Assembly: GCF_000756305.1 (NCBI RefSeq)
Contig: NZ_JRFE01000025.1
Span: forward strand, 56,792-120,791
Direction of reading: 5' to 3'
Origin: Myxosarcina sp. GI1
GTDB lineage: Bacteria; Cyanobacteriota; Cyanobacteriia; Cyanobacteriales; Xenococcaceae
DNA length: 64,000 nt
Position numbers and translations under genes: made by a program
In this document: positions 18,275-26,617 of the stretch, piece by piece
Numbering within the stretch: the stretch's first letter is position 1
How the letters are laid out: each line of letters starts with the position of its first letter
Notes under the pieces: generated by a model
Told to the model about the DNA's origin: nothing
Seen by the model: the letters and a program-made list of their open reading frames with translations, nothing else
The model's database searches: none

Positions 18275-19753
18275 ATGACCGACTCTTCCTTTGAGTTAAA
18301 AGATTTCAAACAACTAGTACGAGAAAAAGTTTTTCTGGGTTACGAGATAACTCCCGAACTGATAGGCATTCTGACGGTTTATTTCGTTCAAGGAATTTTA
18401 GGTTTGGCACGTTTGGCAGTCAGCTTTTTTCTTAAAGACGATTTGGGCTTGTCTCCTGCTGAAGTTGCTGCCCTTACTGGTATTGCTTCTCTGCCCTGGA
18501 TAATTAAACCCGTTTTTGGTTTTTTATCTGACGGCTTGCCTTTATTTGGCTATCGTCGTCGCCCCTATCTCATCTTATCGGGGTTGTTGGGTAGTGCTTC
18601 CTGGTGGGCATTAGCCAACCTCGTTCATAGTGGTTTGCAAGCAACCGCAGTAATTTTGCTGACCTCTCTTTCTGTAGCAATTGGTGATGTCATCGTCGAT
18701 TCTTTAGTTGTAGAAAGGGTTAGAAAAGAATCTTTAGGAAGAGCGGGATCTTTGCAGTCGTTGTGCTGGGGAACTTCGGCAATTGGAGGTTTAATTACTG
18801 CCTATCTTAGCGGTTGGTTGTTACAGCATTTTAGTAACAGTGCCGTGTTTGAAATAACTGCTACTTTTCCTTTGCTAGTAGCAATAGTTGCCTGGTTAAT
18901 TTCAGAAGAAAAAATAGTTTCAAATGATAATGATGAAGAAGAAACAGAGTCTGTAGTTACAGTACAGGTAAGGCAACTCTGGAAAACGATGAAGCAAAAA
19001 ACTATTTGGTTGCCCGTCGCTTTCTTGTTTATTTGGCAAGCCACTCCTACGGCAGATTCGGCGTTTTTCTTTTTTACTACTAATGAGTTGGGTTTCGAGC
19101 CAGAATTTTTGGGCAGAGTGCGTTTGGTAACTAGCGTTGCTTCTCTGATTGGTATTTTTATTTTTCAACGCTATTTAAAAACTGTTCCTTTTCGCTCTAT
19201 TTTAGGTTGGAGTACGGTTATTGCCGCTGGTTTGGGCATGACAACTTTATTATTAGTCACTCATGCCAACAGGGCTTTGGGAATAGACGACCACTGGTTT
19301 AGTTTAGGCGACAGTTTAATCCTTACGGTAATGGGACAAATTACCTGGATGCCAATGATGGTATGGTCGGCTCGCCTTTGTCCGAAGGGAATAGAGGCAA
19401 CTTTGTTTGCTTTGCTGATGTCGATTTGGAATTTATCGGGTCTGCTATCCCACGAATTTGGAGCGATATTGACTGCTTGGTTGGGAGTTACAGAAACAAA
19501 TTTTACCAATATGTGGATACTGGTAATAATTACCAATCTTTCTACCTTGCTTCCCCTGCCATTTTTAAAATGGTTGCCAGCAGATAGCACCGAAGATGTA
19601 TCTGAAACTAAAAGTAGTTCTCTCCCTCCATCCGAAGCTCCAGACCATCACGGTTTGGGTTCTTTGATTGAAACTAAGTTAATGCCCGACCTCGTACCAG
19701 AATTTGTAATCGATATGTTTTCTAAGCAAAAATCAGAAGATTCTCAAAAATAA
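18275..19753 (+). CDS. BT1-family folate/biopterin transporter
   Basis: A 492-aa polytopic protein with about twelve hydrophobic segments. The N-terminus and the motif KPVFGFLSDGLPLFGYRRRPYL match the BT1 family (PF03092). Its cyanobacterial member in Synechocystis, slr0642, is a known folate transporter of the chloroplast FBT type. The C-terminal 60 residues are hydrophilic and acidic. A strong hairpin terminator follows 37 bp after the stop. Folate transport is inferred from the family; substrate specificity was not tested here. Confidence 0.87.
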   Translation: MTDSSFELKDFKQLVREKVFLGYEITPELIGILTVYFVQGILGLARLAVSFFLKDDLGLSPAEVAALTGIASLPWIIKPVFGFLSDGLPLFGYRRRPYLILSGLLGSASWWALANLVHSGLQATAVILLTSLSVAIGDVIVDSLVVERVRKESLGRAGSLQSLCWGTSAIGGLITAYLSGWLLQHFSNSAVFEITATFPLLVAIVAWLISEEKIVSNDNDEEETESVVTVQVRQLWKTMKQKTIWLPVAFLFIWQATPTADSAFFFFTTNELGFEPEFLGRVRLVTSVASLIGIFIFQRYLKTVPFRSILGWSTVIAAGLGMTTLLLVTHANRALGIDDHWFSLGDSLILTVMGQITWMPMMVWSARLCPKGIEATLFALLMSIWNLSGLLSHEFGAILTAWLGVTETNFTNMWILVIITNLSTLLPLPFLKWLPADSTEDVSETKSSSLPPSEAPDHHGLGSLIETKLMPDLVPEFVIDMFSKQKSEDSQK

Positions 19754-19789
19754 TTTACAGCTTATAAATACATTCTTAAACTTCAAAAA

Positions 19790-19827
19790 AGACAAAAAAA
19801 AAGAGGTGTCATCTCTTTTTTTTGTCT
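19790..19827. terminator. Bidirectional intrinsic terminator
   Basis: An almost perfect hairpin has arms of the form agac-A9-gag and ctc-T8-gtct around a 7-nt loop. T-rich sequence follows on both strands. It sits between the folate transporter (plus) and the 41-aa miniprotein gene (minus), which converge here, so it can end both transcripts. Confidence 0.85.
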
Positions 19828-19859
19828 AATTTTGTTTTTTGAGTAGTAACTGGCAAAAT

Positions 19860-19985
19860 TCAAATCCATCCCAATAGACTACCAATAACTACGCCAATAC
19901 CTACTCCTGCAAAACCACTGAACAGGTTTACAAAAAGATCCCAATCGGAACGATTGCGTAGGTCAAATGCTTTTGTTTGATTCAT
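19860..19985 (-). CDS. 41-aa single-helix membrane miniprotein
   Basis: An ATG-TGA frame of 41 residues starts MNQTKAFDLRNRSDWDLF and continues into a hydrophobic helix rich in small residues (FSGFAGVGIGVVIGSLLGW). The GxxxG-like spacing suggests helix packing in the membrane. A charged, polar N-terminus followed by one helix, codon use like its neighbours, and the bidirectional terminator placed exactly after its stop all support a real gene. No clear SD precedes it. I do not recognise the family. Small one-helix proteins in cyanobacteria often assist photosystem or NDH complexes, but nothing here proves that. Confidence 0.6.
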   Translation of the reverse strand: MNQTKAFDLRNRSDWDLFVNLFSGFAGVGIGVVIGSLLGWI

Positions 19986-20298
19986 GATTAATTAAGCTCA
20001 ATTACAAAATAAACTATTAACTTTATTTTTAATTCTCTCTAGATACTTTACTTCTGTGTTTTTACGAAAATGTGAAAAAACCTTAAGAATTTTTCTCCGT
20101 ATAAATATATAGATTTTGGTATAAATACTCAAACAAAATTATTTTGTATTCGATTTTTATGTGTGGCGATCGCCAAAAAGACTCCTTTATTAATTCTTGA
20201 AGGAAGAAAAAGAAATATCTTTCTTCAGACAATAATTCAAATGGCAAGATAGCTTGTATATCTGGTATTGTGTCCGATAGTAAATAATTGCTGATTTT
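19986..20298. other. AT-rich intergenic region
   Basis: This 313-bp stretch separates the divergent miniprotein and royal-jelly-like genes. It contains one HIP1-type site and a weak hairpin around 20204-20228 (gaagaaa pairing with tttcttc). I see no open frame or RNA gene; it presumably holds the two promoters. Confidence 0.4.
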
Positions 20299-21477
20299 AT
20301 GGTTAAGTTTTGGCGTTCTCTAGTTTTGCTCTCGGTAACTGCGGTTCTATTCTGGTTCGGAAAAGATGTAGCAGCACAGTTGAGCGAATTGCCGCAGTCT
20401 CAGACTGTTGGTGAATTAGAAATAGTAGCAACTTTTGAGGGGGCAATGCCTACAGGTGTAACCGTATCTCAGCAAGGGCGTATTTTTGTCAACTTTCCCC
20501 GCTGGGGAGATGATGTTCCTTTTACGGTAGGAGAAGTTGTTGGCAATGGGGTAGTTCCATATCCTGATGCCGAAATAAATTCCGATAATCCTCAGCTACA
20601 AAACTATCTAGTATCGGTGCAAAGCGTAGTAGTAGATCCTGATAATCGCTTATGGATATTAGATACTGGTAGACCTTTATTTAAACCTGCTGCTTATGGA
20701 GGAGCGAAGTTAATTGGTGTAGATTTAGAAAGCAATAGCGTCTTTAAAACTATTTTGTTTCCAAAAGATGTAGCTTTACCCACAACCTATCTTAATGATG
20801 TACGTTTTGACCTTACTCGCGGAAAGGAAGGAATGGCGTTTATTACCGATTCTTCTCCTGAAGGCACAAATGGAATTATTGTCGTCGATCTCGCCTCTGG
20901 TAAAAGCTGGCGAAAGCTAAATAAACATCCTTCGACTTTAGCCGAACCAAATTTTGTACCGATAGTAGAAGGCAAACCGTTACTAAATCGACCTGCTGAT
21001 GGCGAACCCAGCTATATGACAATTGGTGCCGACGGTATTGCAATTGCCAATGATGGGAGTAAGCTTTACTATAGCGTTCTCTCTGGTAGACATCTTTATA
21101 GCGTTAGTCTAGACGCTTTAGCTAATAAAAATTTCGGTGATAAAAAAGTTGCTGCTACTGTGGAAGACTTGGGTGCAAAAGGTGCTTCTGATGGTTTAGA
21201 GTCAGACTCACAAGGACGCATTTATATTACCGACTACGAACATAATGCTATTCGTCGGCGATCGCCCCAGGCAATGGCTGGTAGTGATGAAACTTTAGTG
21301 TACGATCCTCACGTACTTTGGGCAGATACTCTATCTCTAGCAACTGATGGCTATCTTTATTTCACCGCCAATCAGCTACACAGACAGCCTGGTTTTCACA
21401 ATGGCAAAGATCTAAGAAGAAAACCCTATAGCCTGTTTCGTATTGCAGTTAATGCACAACCAGTACTTTTGAAATAA
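20299..21477 (+). CDS. Major royal jelly/Yellow-related secreted beta-propeller protein
   Basis: A 392-aa protein with an N-terminal signal segment (~residues 5-25, FWRSLVLLSVTAVLFWFG). A beta-propeller-like body contains GVTVSQQGRIFVNFPRWGDD, DPDNRLWILDTG and DGLESDSQGRIYITDYEHNAI. These match the MRJP/Yellow family (PF03022), which in bacteria is annotated as L-dopachrome tautomerase-related or SMP-30-like. It should act in the periplasm or outside the cell. Substrate and activity are unknown. Confidence 0.8.
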   Translation: MVKFWRSLVLLSVTAVLFWFGKDVAAQLSELPQSQTVGELEIVATFEGAMPTGVTVSQQGRIFVNFPRWGDDVPFTVGEVVGNGVVPYPDAEINSDNPQLQNYLVSVQSVVVDPDNRLWILDTGRPLFKPAAYGGAKLIGVDLESNSVFKTILFPKDVALPTTYLNDVRFDLTRGKEGMAFITDSSPEGTNGIIVVDLASGKSWRKLNKHPSTLAEPNFVPIVEGKPLLNRPADGEPSYMTIGADGIAIANDGSKLYYSVLSGRHLYSVSLDALANKNFGDKKVAATVEDLGAKGASDGLESDSQGRIYITDYEHNAIRRRSPQAMAGSDETLVYDPHVLWADTLSLATDGYLYFTANQLHRQPGFHNGKDLRRKPYSLFRIAVNAQPVLLK

Positions 21478-21577
21478 TTTATAAGTTAGGTACTAAGAAC
21501 TAGGTACCAGGCACTAGGCTTTAAAGAATTGGAGCAGGATACTTAGGACAAGGATAAAACAAGTCGGACAAAAAAAT

Positions 21578-21605
21578 CTCCCTGCTCCCTGCTCCCTGCT
21601 CCCTG
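21578..21605. repeat. 7-bp tandem repeat (ctccctg)4
   Basis: Four exact tandem copies of ctccctg are followed by degenerate units (cttccttg, cttttactgctttcactg). This is a short tandemly repeated repeat (STRR) of the 7-bp class known in cyanobacteria. It lies between the convergent royal-jelly-like and GTPase genes. Confidence 0.9.
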
Positions 21606-21645
21606 CTTCCTTGCTTTTACTGCTTTCACTGCTTAACTGAATTAA

Positions 21646-23247
21646 CTACTCCCAATCATCTGCCAATTCTGCCTGCATTTCTTCAACTTCTATCTCTTCT
21701 TCTGCCAATTCATCATCTTCTTCATCTCCCCAGGCTTCGGACATTGGCTGAACTACTTTAGAAATGGCATCTTTGACGAACGATTTAATAAATTCATCGC
21801 GGCGACTCAATTGAAACTGTCGCTGTACGACTTCACTTATACCGCCATCCCCCCAATCAAGATCGCGTTTAAAGTATTCTACAAAGCTTTTGCCAGCAAT
21901 ACGGGTTAGATAGGCTGCTGAAACTGCCTGAATAGCTTTGCCTACTACATAGGTTGCGACATGAAACTGTAGGGCTTTAGCTAATAAATCCACTGCACCT
22001 TTAACTACTCCTAAACTAACTAAAGTTTTTCCCAAAGACAGGGCTAATTCTTTACCTCGTTCGGTATCTAATTCCACACCATAAATTCTGCCAATTTCGA
22101 CCACCATTTGAGCGTTTACTGCTGCCGTTGCCAACATATCTACAACTGGTAAGGGTGTAACGGCAATTACTCCCGCTCCAATCCACTGATAGCGAACGAT
22201 TATCTTTTCGGCTTCTCTACGTCTTTGGCGATCGATAATTTTTCTGGCTTCTTCTCCCAAACGATGAGACTGCAAGAGAATGTTATCGGCGATTAAATCT
22301 TCTCCTTCTGCCCTCAAAACAGCTACCAGTCTTTTGATTAGAGGCACGATTTCAGCTTCGGGTTCGATTATTTCTCCCGTTGGTAATTGAACTGGTTGGG
22401 GGTTAGCAGCGATCGCAATCACGTCAACAGGAGCGATAAAAGATTTTACTCTTTCTTGGAGTCGCGCCAGGATAATCTCTTTATCTTCATCGGCATAGAG
22501 ATCGACTTTATTAAATACCAAGAGCGATCGCTTGCCAATTTCGGCTAGAGTTTTTAAGGGTTCGTATTCGGACGAGCGCAAATCGTTATCGACGGTAAAC
22601 ACCAGTAAGTCTGCTTCTGTTGCTAGCTGCCGGGCTAATTCTCCTCGTTCGGTTCCTGCTATTCCTGCTTCTAAAATCCCAGGAGTGTCGGTAATTAAAA
22701 TTTCTCTAGCTACGCCGTTTAACTTCAGGCTGTAAGTTTCGCCTTTGGTAGTAGTTCCCATCGTCGAATTTACATCCCCAACTATTTCGCCAATCAATGA
22801 ATTGACTAAAGATGTTTTGCCTGCCGATCCCGTCCCAAAAACAACTACTTTTACCTCACCTCGTTGTAAGTCAGCTTCTATTTGCTGCGATTTGCTTAAT
22901 AAAGCTTTTTGAGCGATGGTATCTTGTATTTGCCCGACTTGTTTTCTTAAAGCCTTGAGATTTGCGGCAGCGACTTGGGTTTTTTGTTCGGGTATTCTAA
23001 CCTGGGGGCGGCGTTTGCGTTTCTTTCTTCTAGGGCTTTTAGTAGTATATCGATTTAAATAGTAGATAAAGCCAGCAATTAACAAACCAATTAGCAAAAT
23101 TAGCAGCAGCAGCAGTAAATTTGCCAACAGCGGCGCGGTAAAAGAAATTTGGATATAAAGTCTGTACAGAGATGTTACCAGCCAGATCGATAGCCCCAGA
23201 ATTACACTAAGACCCAAAAATAGAGACAGTAGGCGAAATAAAGGCAT
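21646..23247 (-). CDS. Membrane-anchored GTPase with DUF697 domain
   Basis: A 533-aa protein. Two membrane helices lie at ~4-28 and ~38-64, and a basic linker follows. The Era-like GTPase domain has P-loop GTGSAGKTS at 138-146, switch/G3 DTPG and G4 NKVD. The C-terminal half has two further hydrophobic stretches (VTPLPVVDMLATAAVNAQMVV) typical of DUF697/YcjF-like proteins, and ends in a very acidic tail. The architecture is frequent in cyanobacteria. A role in membrane or envelope stress is often suggested for the family but is not established. Confidence 0.83.
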   Translation of the reverse strand: MPLFRLLSLFLGLSVILGLSIWLVTSLYRLYIQISFTAPLLANLLLLLLILLIGLLIAGFIYYLNRYTTKSPRRKKRKRRPQVRIPEQKTQVAAANLKALRKQVGQIQDTIAQKALLSKSQQIEADLQRGEVKVVVFGTGSAGKTSLVNSLIGEIVGDVNSTMGTTTKGETYSLKLNGVAREILITDTPGILEAGIAGTERGELARQLATEADLLVFTVDNDLRSSEYEPLKTLAEIGKRSLLVFNKVDLYADEDKEIILARLQERVKSFIAPVDVIAIAANPQPVQLPTGEIIEPEAEIVPLIKRLVAVLRAEGEDLIADNILLQSHRLGEEARKIIDRQRRREAEKIIVRYQWIGAGVIAVTPLPVVDMLATAAVNAQMVVEIGRIYGVELDTERGKELALSLGKTLVSLGVVKGAVDLLAKALQFHVATYVVGKAIQAVSAAYLTRIAGKSFVEYFKRDLDWGDGGISEVVQRQFQLSRRDEFIKSFVKDAISKVVQPMSEAWGDEEDDELAEEEIEVEEMQAELADDWE

Positions 23248-23830
23248 TATTTAGGGAGTGATTACCGTTAACTAAACCAAATGTGATCGACTACTTCTAA
23301 TTTATCGAATACTTGCTAGTTAAATCTTAAAACTATTTTCAATCGAGTAATCTTAAAATGCCAACTGCCAAAATTTTGCCTCTTGAGTTACGTAGTTGAG
23401 TTTTTAAAGAGAGTGGATATTAAAAATAAAACTACAGTTTTCCAAGCGAACGGGATTTAACTATCTTTTATACTCATTGCATAGATTTGTCTTCAGTAAT
23501 AATGCGATCGAATATTAGCAACTACTGACAAATTTATCTGGGTAATTTTCGGATATTAAATATTTTTACTTTAAGTAAAAAGTAGTAAGTAGCCTTAAAA
23601 CAGCTACATTAAGCAAAACTTCGGCAATTTAACTTTATTAAAAATCCAAAAAACAGTAAATTTACCGATCGCGATCGACAATTATTCAGACTATATTGCA
23701 GTAGTAGTCATCGAGTTTAATTAGTAGTAATTAAACTTTGGTAATAATTACCTAAAAATTTTTTTTTGTGAGAGGAGTGAATGGTTATTTGCGTCTCCTA
23801 AGAACCCAAAATTGAGATTCAAGGAGATTC
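23248..23830. other. AT-rich intergenic region upstream of DUF3747 gene
   Basis: A 583-bp gap between divergent genes. It contains a near-perfect palindrome at 23563-23581 (tttttactt / aagtaaaaa) of unknown role. A SD-like gaggag with a 6-codon ATG-TAA frame lies at ~23770-23800. The true SD (aaggag) lies 10 nt before the DUF3747 ATG. No small protein gene or RNA gene is convincing. Confidence 0.4.
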
Positions 23831-24472
23831 ATGAAGCTTTCACCAGTATTGCAACTATTTATTGTTGCGGCAGCTATTGCCAATTTTGTTCCTACAAAAG
23901 CCGTCCGTGCCGTATCTTTTGGCGAACGTGAAGTAGATTCGAGTAAGTTTGCCATTGTGGCAGCACCCTATCGACACGGTCATAACTTGATGATCGTCGA
24001 GCAAATTCCCGATCAAAAAAAGTGTTGGGAAGAAGTAGGAGCTAATCCTACGATAATCGACCCTTTATTGCTCAATTTTGATTTCACCAATGCCTGCAAA
24101 AGAAGTTCGGATAGCAACAGCTATTCGATTCGCCTCGACGGTGAGGATTATGGCATGGATTATTTATTGAGTGTAATAGAAAAAGATGGCGAGTTAAATC
24201 TAATTGGCACCCACAGAGATCCCGAACAACCAGAACTAATTATTGGTAAAACTCACGGTTTAGCTGATGGTTCTCTAAAGATCGATCTCAATCCTGGCTG
24301 GAGTTTGACCAAGCGTACCTACGGAGACAAAACAACCGAGCATATCTACTTAAGCTATACTGATTCTGCGGCAACAGAGTCGGCAAGTGAAATCACTGCG
24401 TCTCCTGTCGCGGATTCAAGCTCCGCGACCCGACGCGCTAAAGGCTGTAATGTAGTAGGTACGGCTCGATAA
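23831..24472 (+). CDS. Secreted DUF3747 protein
   Basis: A 213-aa protein with an N-terminal signal peptide (LFIVAAAIANFVPTKAVRA, cleavage likely after ~28). The body matches DUF3747 (PF12565), a family largely restricted to cyanobacteria: VDSSKFAIVAAPYRHGHNLMI, CWEE, FTNACKRSSDSNSYSIR and HIYLSYTD. Two cysteines (in KKCWEE and NACKR) could form a disulfide. It probably acts in the periplasm or outer envelope; the function is unknown. A terminator-like hairpin follows 63 bp after the stop. Confidence 0.82.
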   Translation: MKLSPVLQLFIVAAAIANFVPTKAVRAVSFGEREVDSSKFAIVAAPYRHGHNLMIVEQIPDQKKCWEEVGANPTIIDPLLLNFDFTNACKRSSDSNSYSIRLDGEDYGMDYLLSVIEKDGELNLIGTHRDPEQPELIIGKTHGLADGSLKIDLNPGWSLTKRTYGDKTTEHIYLSYTDSAATESASEITASPVADSSSATRRAKGCNVVGTAR

Positions 24473-24534
24473 ACAATAAACGATCGAATTTATTGTATTT
24501 GACTAATATTACCACAACTTATTTTATCCACAAG

Positions 24535-24572
24535 TCAGAGTAGCCTGCCGAATGCAAGTTGCTCTGATTTTT
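24535..24572 (+). terminator. Intrinsic terminator after DUF3747 gene
   Basis: A 10-bp stem (tcagagtagc pairing with gttgctctga through G-U pairs) is followed by a run of five T. It is located 63 bp after the DUF3747 stop and before the nirA promoter, and so insulates the two. Confidence 0.6.
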
Positions 24573-24682
24573 CGCTGGATAGTATCTATCTCTCGCTTTA
24601 TTATGTGAAAAATAGCGATGTTTAATATTACTAGAAGCAAACAAAAATAACTTATTTGTGACATTTAAGTAATTTAAGAATT

Positions 24683-24724
24683 GTATTATTTTCTACATAT
24701 TTATCTTGCCTGTTCTTTTAAACT
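24683..24724 (+). promoter_or_regulatory. NtcA-activated nirA promoter
   Basis: An exact NtcA box GTA-N8-TAC lies at 24683-24696. After 22 nt comes a TAN3T -10 element (taaact, 24719-24724). This is the canonical class II layout, with the box centred near -41 and the predicted start near 24731. NtcA is the global nitrogen regulator of cyanobacteria and typically activates nitrite reductase genes when ammonium is scarce. Confidence 0.85.
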
Positions 24725-24889
24725 AACCGTAGATAAAGCAGATTTAAGCAGCAAGCTTTAAACAGCAAACACAAAAGATTTACCTACTTTAAAATCAGGC
24801 GCATAGTTTGCGAAGGCAAGGAAATAATATTTTTCCTCTCAATCTGTTTGCCAAATGACTAAATTTATCTGTCATAGGAGAACAAAATT

Positions 24890-26458
24890 GTGAGTAAAAA
24901 CAAACTCAACAAAGTCGAACAAGCAAAAGCAGAAAAGCATCCTCTACTATACAAACAAGATTTAAAACATTTTGCTGAAATCGGTTGGGAAGCATTAGAA
25001 AAAGAAAACGAATTTGCCCTGCAACACGGTTTAAAATGGCTTGGCTTTTTTCATCGTCCCGTAACACCAGGCAAGTTTATGCTGCGGATGCGGACTCCTA
25101 ACGGAGTTTTAACTAGCGGACAAATACGAACTCTAGCTGACATCGTACAGCGTTACTGTTCTGGTTCGGGATTTCAAGATCGAGGCAATGCAGACATTAC
25201 TACCAGACAAAATATTCAACTGCGGGGAATGAGACTCGAACATATTCCCGAAATCATCGACCGACTGCGAAAAGCTGGTCTAACGAGTATGCAGTCGGGG
25301 ATGGATAACGTTCGCAACATTACGGGTTCTCCAGTAGCAGGAATCGATGCTGCTGAATTAATCGATACGCGGGGTTTGGTACGCAATCTTCAAGATATGA
25401 TTACCAGTAATGGTGAAGGTAATCTCGAACTAAGCAACCTACCTCGGAAATTTAATATTGCTGTCGCTGGAAGCCGCGATAATTCCGTTCATGCCGAAAT
25501 CAACGATTTGGCTTATCTTCCTGCCTATAAAAATGGCAAACTCGGATTTAATATTCTCGTTGGCGGATATTTTGCTCCAAATAGTTATGTTGAAGCAGTT
25601 CCTTTAAATGCCTGGATCGCTCCTGAAACTGCCGTACCTCTAGCCGAAGCCGCATTAATTGTCTATCGAGATAATGCCTCGCGCTCGAAAAGAATGAAGT
25701 CTCGTCTGATGCATCTGATAGAAGATTGGGGGTTAGACAAGTTTCGAGTAAAACTCGAAGCACAGTTAGGACATTCTTTAGAAACGGCAGCAGAAAAAGA
25801 TGAAATAGACTGGGATAAACGCGACCACATTGGAGTTTACCAGCAAAAACAGCCAGGATTGAACTATGTAGGACTGCACGTTCCCATCGGACGTTTGTAT
25901 GCCGAAGAAATGTTCGATCTGGCGAGAATGGCAGAAGTCTACGGCAATGGCGAAATTCGACTTACGGTCGAGCAGAACTTAATTATTCCCTACATTCCCG
26001 ATTCGCGTTTGGAAACTTTTTTAGAAGAACCGCTAATTGGCAAACGTTTTGCGATCGCACCAGAACCTTTGCAGCGATCCTTAGTTTCTTGTACGGGTAG
26101 CGAATTTTGTAATTTTGCCATTATCGAAACTAAAAATCGCGCTCTGCAATTAGTTCGAGAGTTAGAGGCAGAAATAGAAGTACCCAAGCCAGTGCGTATC
26201 CACTGGACTGGTTGCCCCAACTCCTGCGGTCAACCGCAAGTTGCCGACATTGGCTTGATTGGTACCAAAGCCCGTAAAGACGGCGAAACTGTCGAAGCAG
26301 TAGATATCTGGATGGGAGGCAAAGTCGGTAAAGATGCCCATCTGGGAAAAGAGATTATGAAAAAAGTTCCCTGTGACGAACTTAAAGAAGTGCTACAAAA
26401 TCTTCTTGTCGAAAACTTTAAGGCTCGACTTCATAAACCAGCAGAGGTAACGGCTTGA
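24890..26458 (+). CDS. nirA: Ferredoxin-nitrite reductase
   Basis: A 522-aa siroheme/[4Fe-4S] enzyme that reduces nitrite to ammonium with ferredoxin. The cluster and siroheme ligands are Cys401-x5-Cys407 and Cys442-x3-Cys446 (CPNSC). The length and GRLYAEEMFDLARMAEVYG-type sequence fit NirA rather than the longer sulfite reductase. Start is GTG at 24890, preceded by AGGAG at 24876-24880 with a 9-nt gap. An NtcA promoter lies upstream. No nitrate transporter or narB follows, unlike the nirA operon of many cyanobacteria. Confidence 0.93.
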   Translation: MSKNKLNKVEQAKAEKHPLLYKQDLKHFAEIGWEALEKENEFALQHGLKWLGFFHRPVTPGKFMLRMRTPNGVLTSGQIRTLADIVQRYCSGSGFQDRGNADITTRQNIQLRGMRLEHIPEIIDRLRKAGLTSMQSGMDNVRNITGSPVAGIDAAELIDTRGLVRNLQDMITSNGEGNLELSNLPRKFNIAVAGSRDNSVHAEINDLAYLPAYKNGKLGFNILVGGYFAPNSYVEAVPLNAWIAPETAVPLAEAALIVYRDNASRSKRMKSRLMHLIEDWGLDKFRVKLEAQLGHSLETAAEKDEIDWDKRDHIGVYQQKQPGLNYVGLHVPIGRLYAEEMFDLARMAEVYGNGEIRLTVEQNLIIPYIPDSRLETFLEEPLIGKRFAIAPEPLQRSLVSCTGSEFCNFAIIETKNRALQLVRELEAEIEVPKPVRIHWTGCPNSCGQPQVADIGLIGTKARKDGETVEAVDIWMGGKVGKDAHLGKEIMKKVPCDELKEVLQNLLVENFKARLHKPAEVTA

Positions 26459-26617
26459 GTTCAGAGATTTTCCCGCTAGATATCAGATTTTATCTTTAAA
26501 CTTTTGATAAGGGTAAATAAATGATTGATTTTAGAGGTTGCGCTTCTCCCCCTGCTCCTTCTGCACCCCTGCTTCCCTTGCTTAACTAAACCTATTAATT
26601 ATAGAGTTGACAGACTA

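Larger units (their letters stand above)
24473..24889. other. nirA upstream region with terminator and NtcA-type promoter
   Basis: This 417-bp gap holds a terminator for the DUF3747 gene (24535-24572) and an NtcA-activated promoter for nirA (24683-24724), listed separately. The 5' leader of the nirA transcript would be about 160 nt. I see no small open frame in it. Confidence 0.6.

Noticed and set aside
23766-23800. Target site for the small RNA Yfr1 upstream of the DUF3747 gene
   Set aside because: gtgagaggagtga only partly complements the Yfr1 core (one bulge), and yfr1 itself is not in the window.
24890-26458. Ferredoxin-sulfite reductase
   Set aside because: The length (522 aa) and the NtcA promoter fit nitrite reductase; sulfite reductases are over 100 residues longer.
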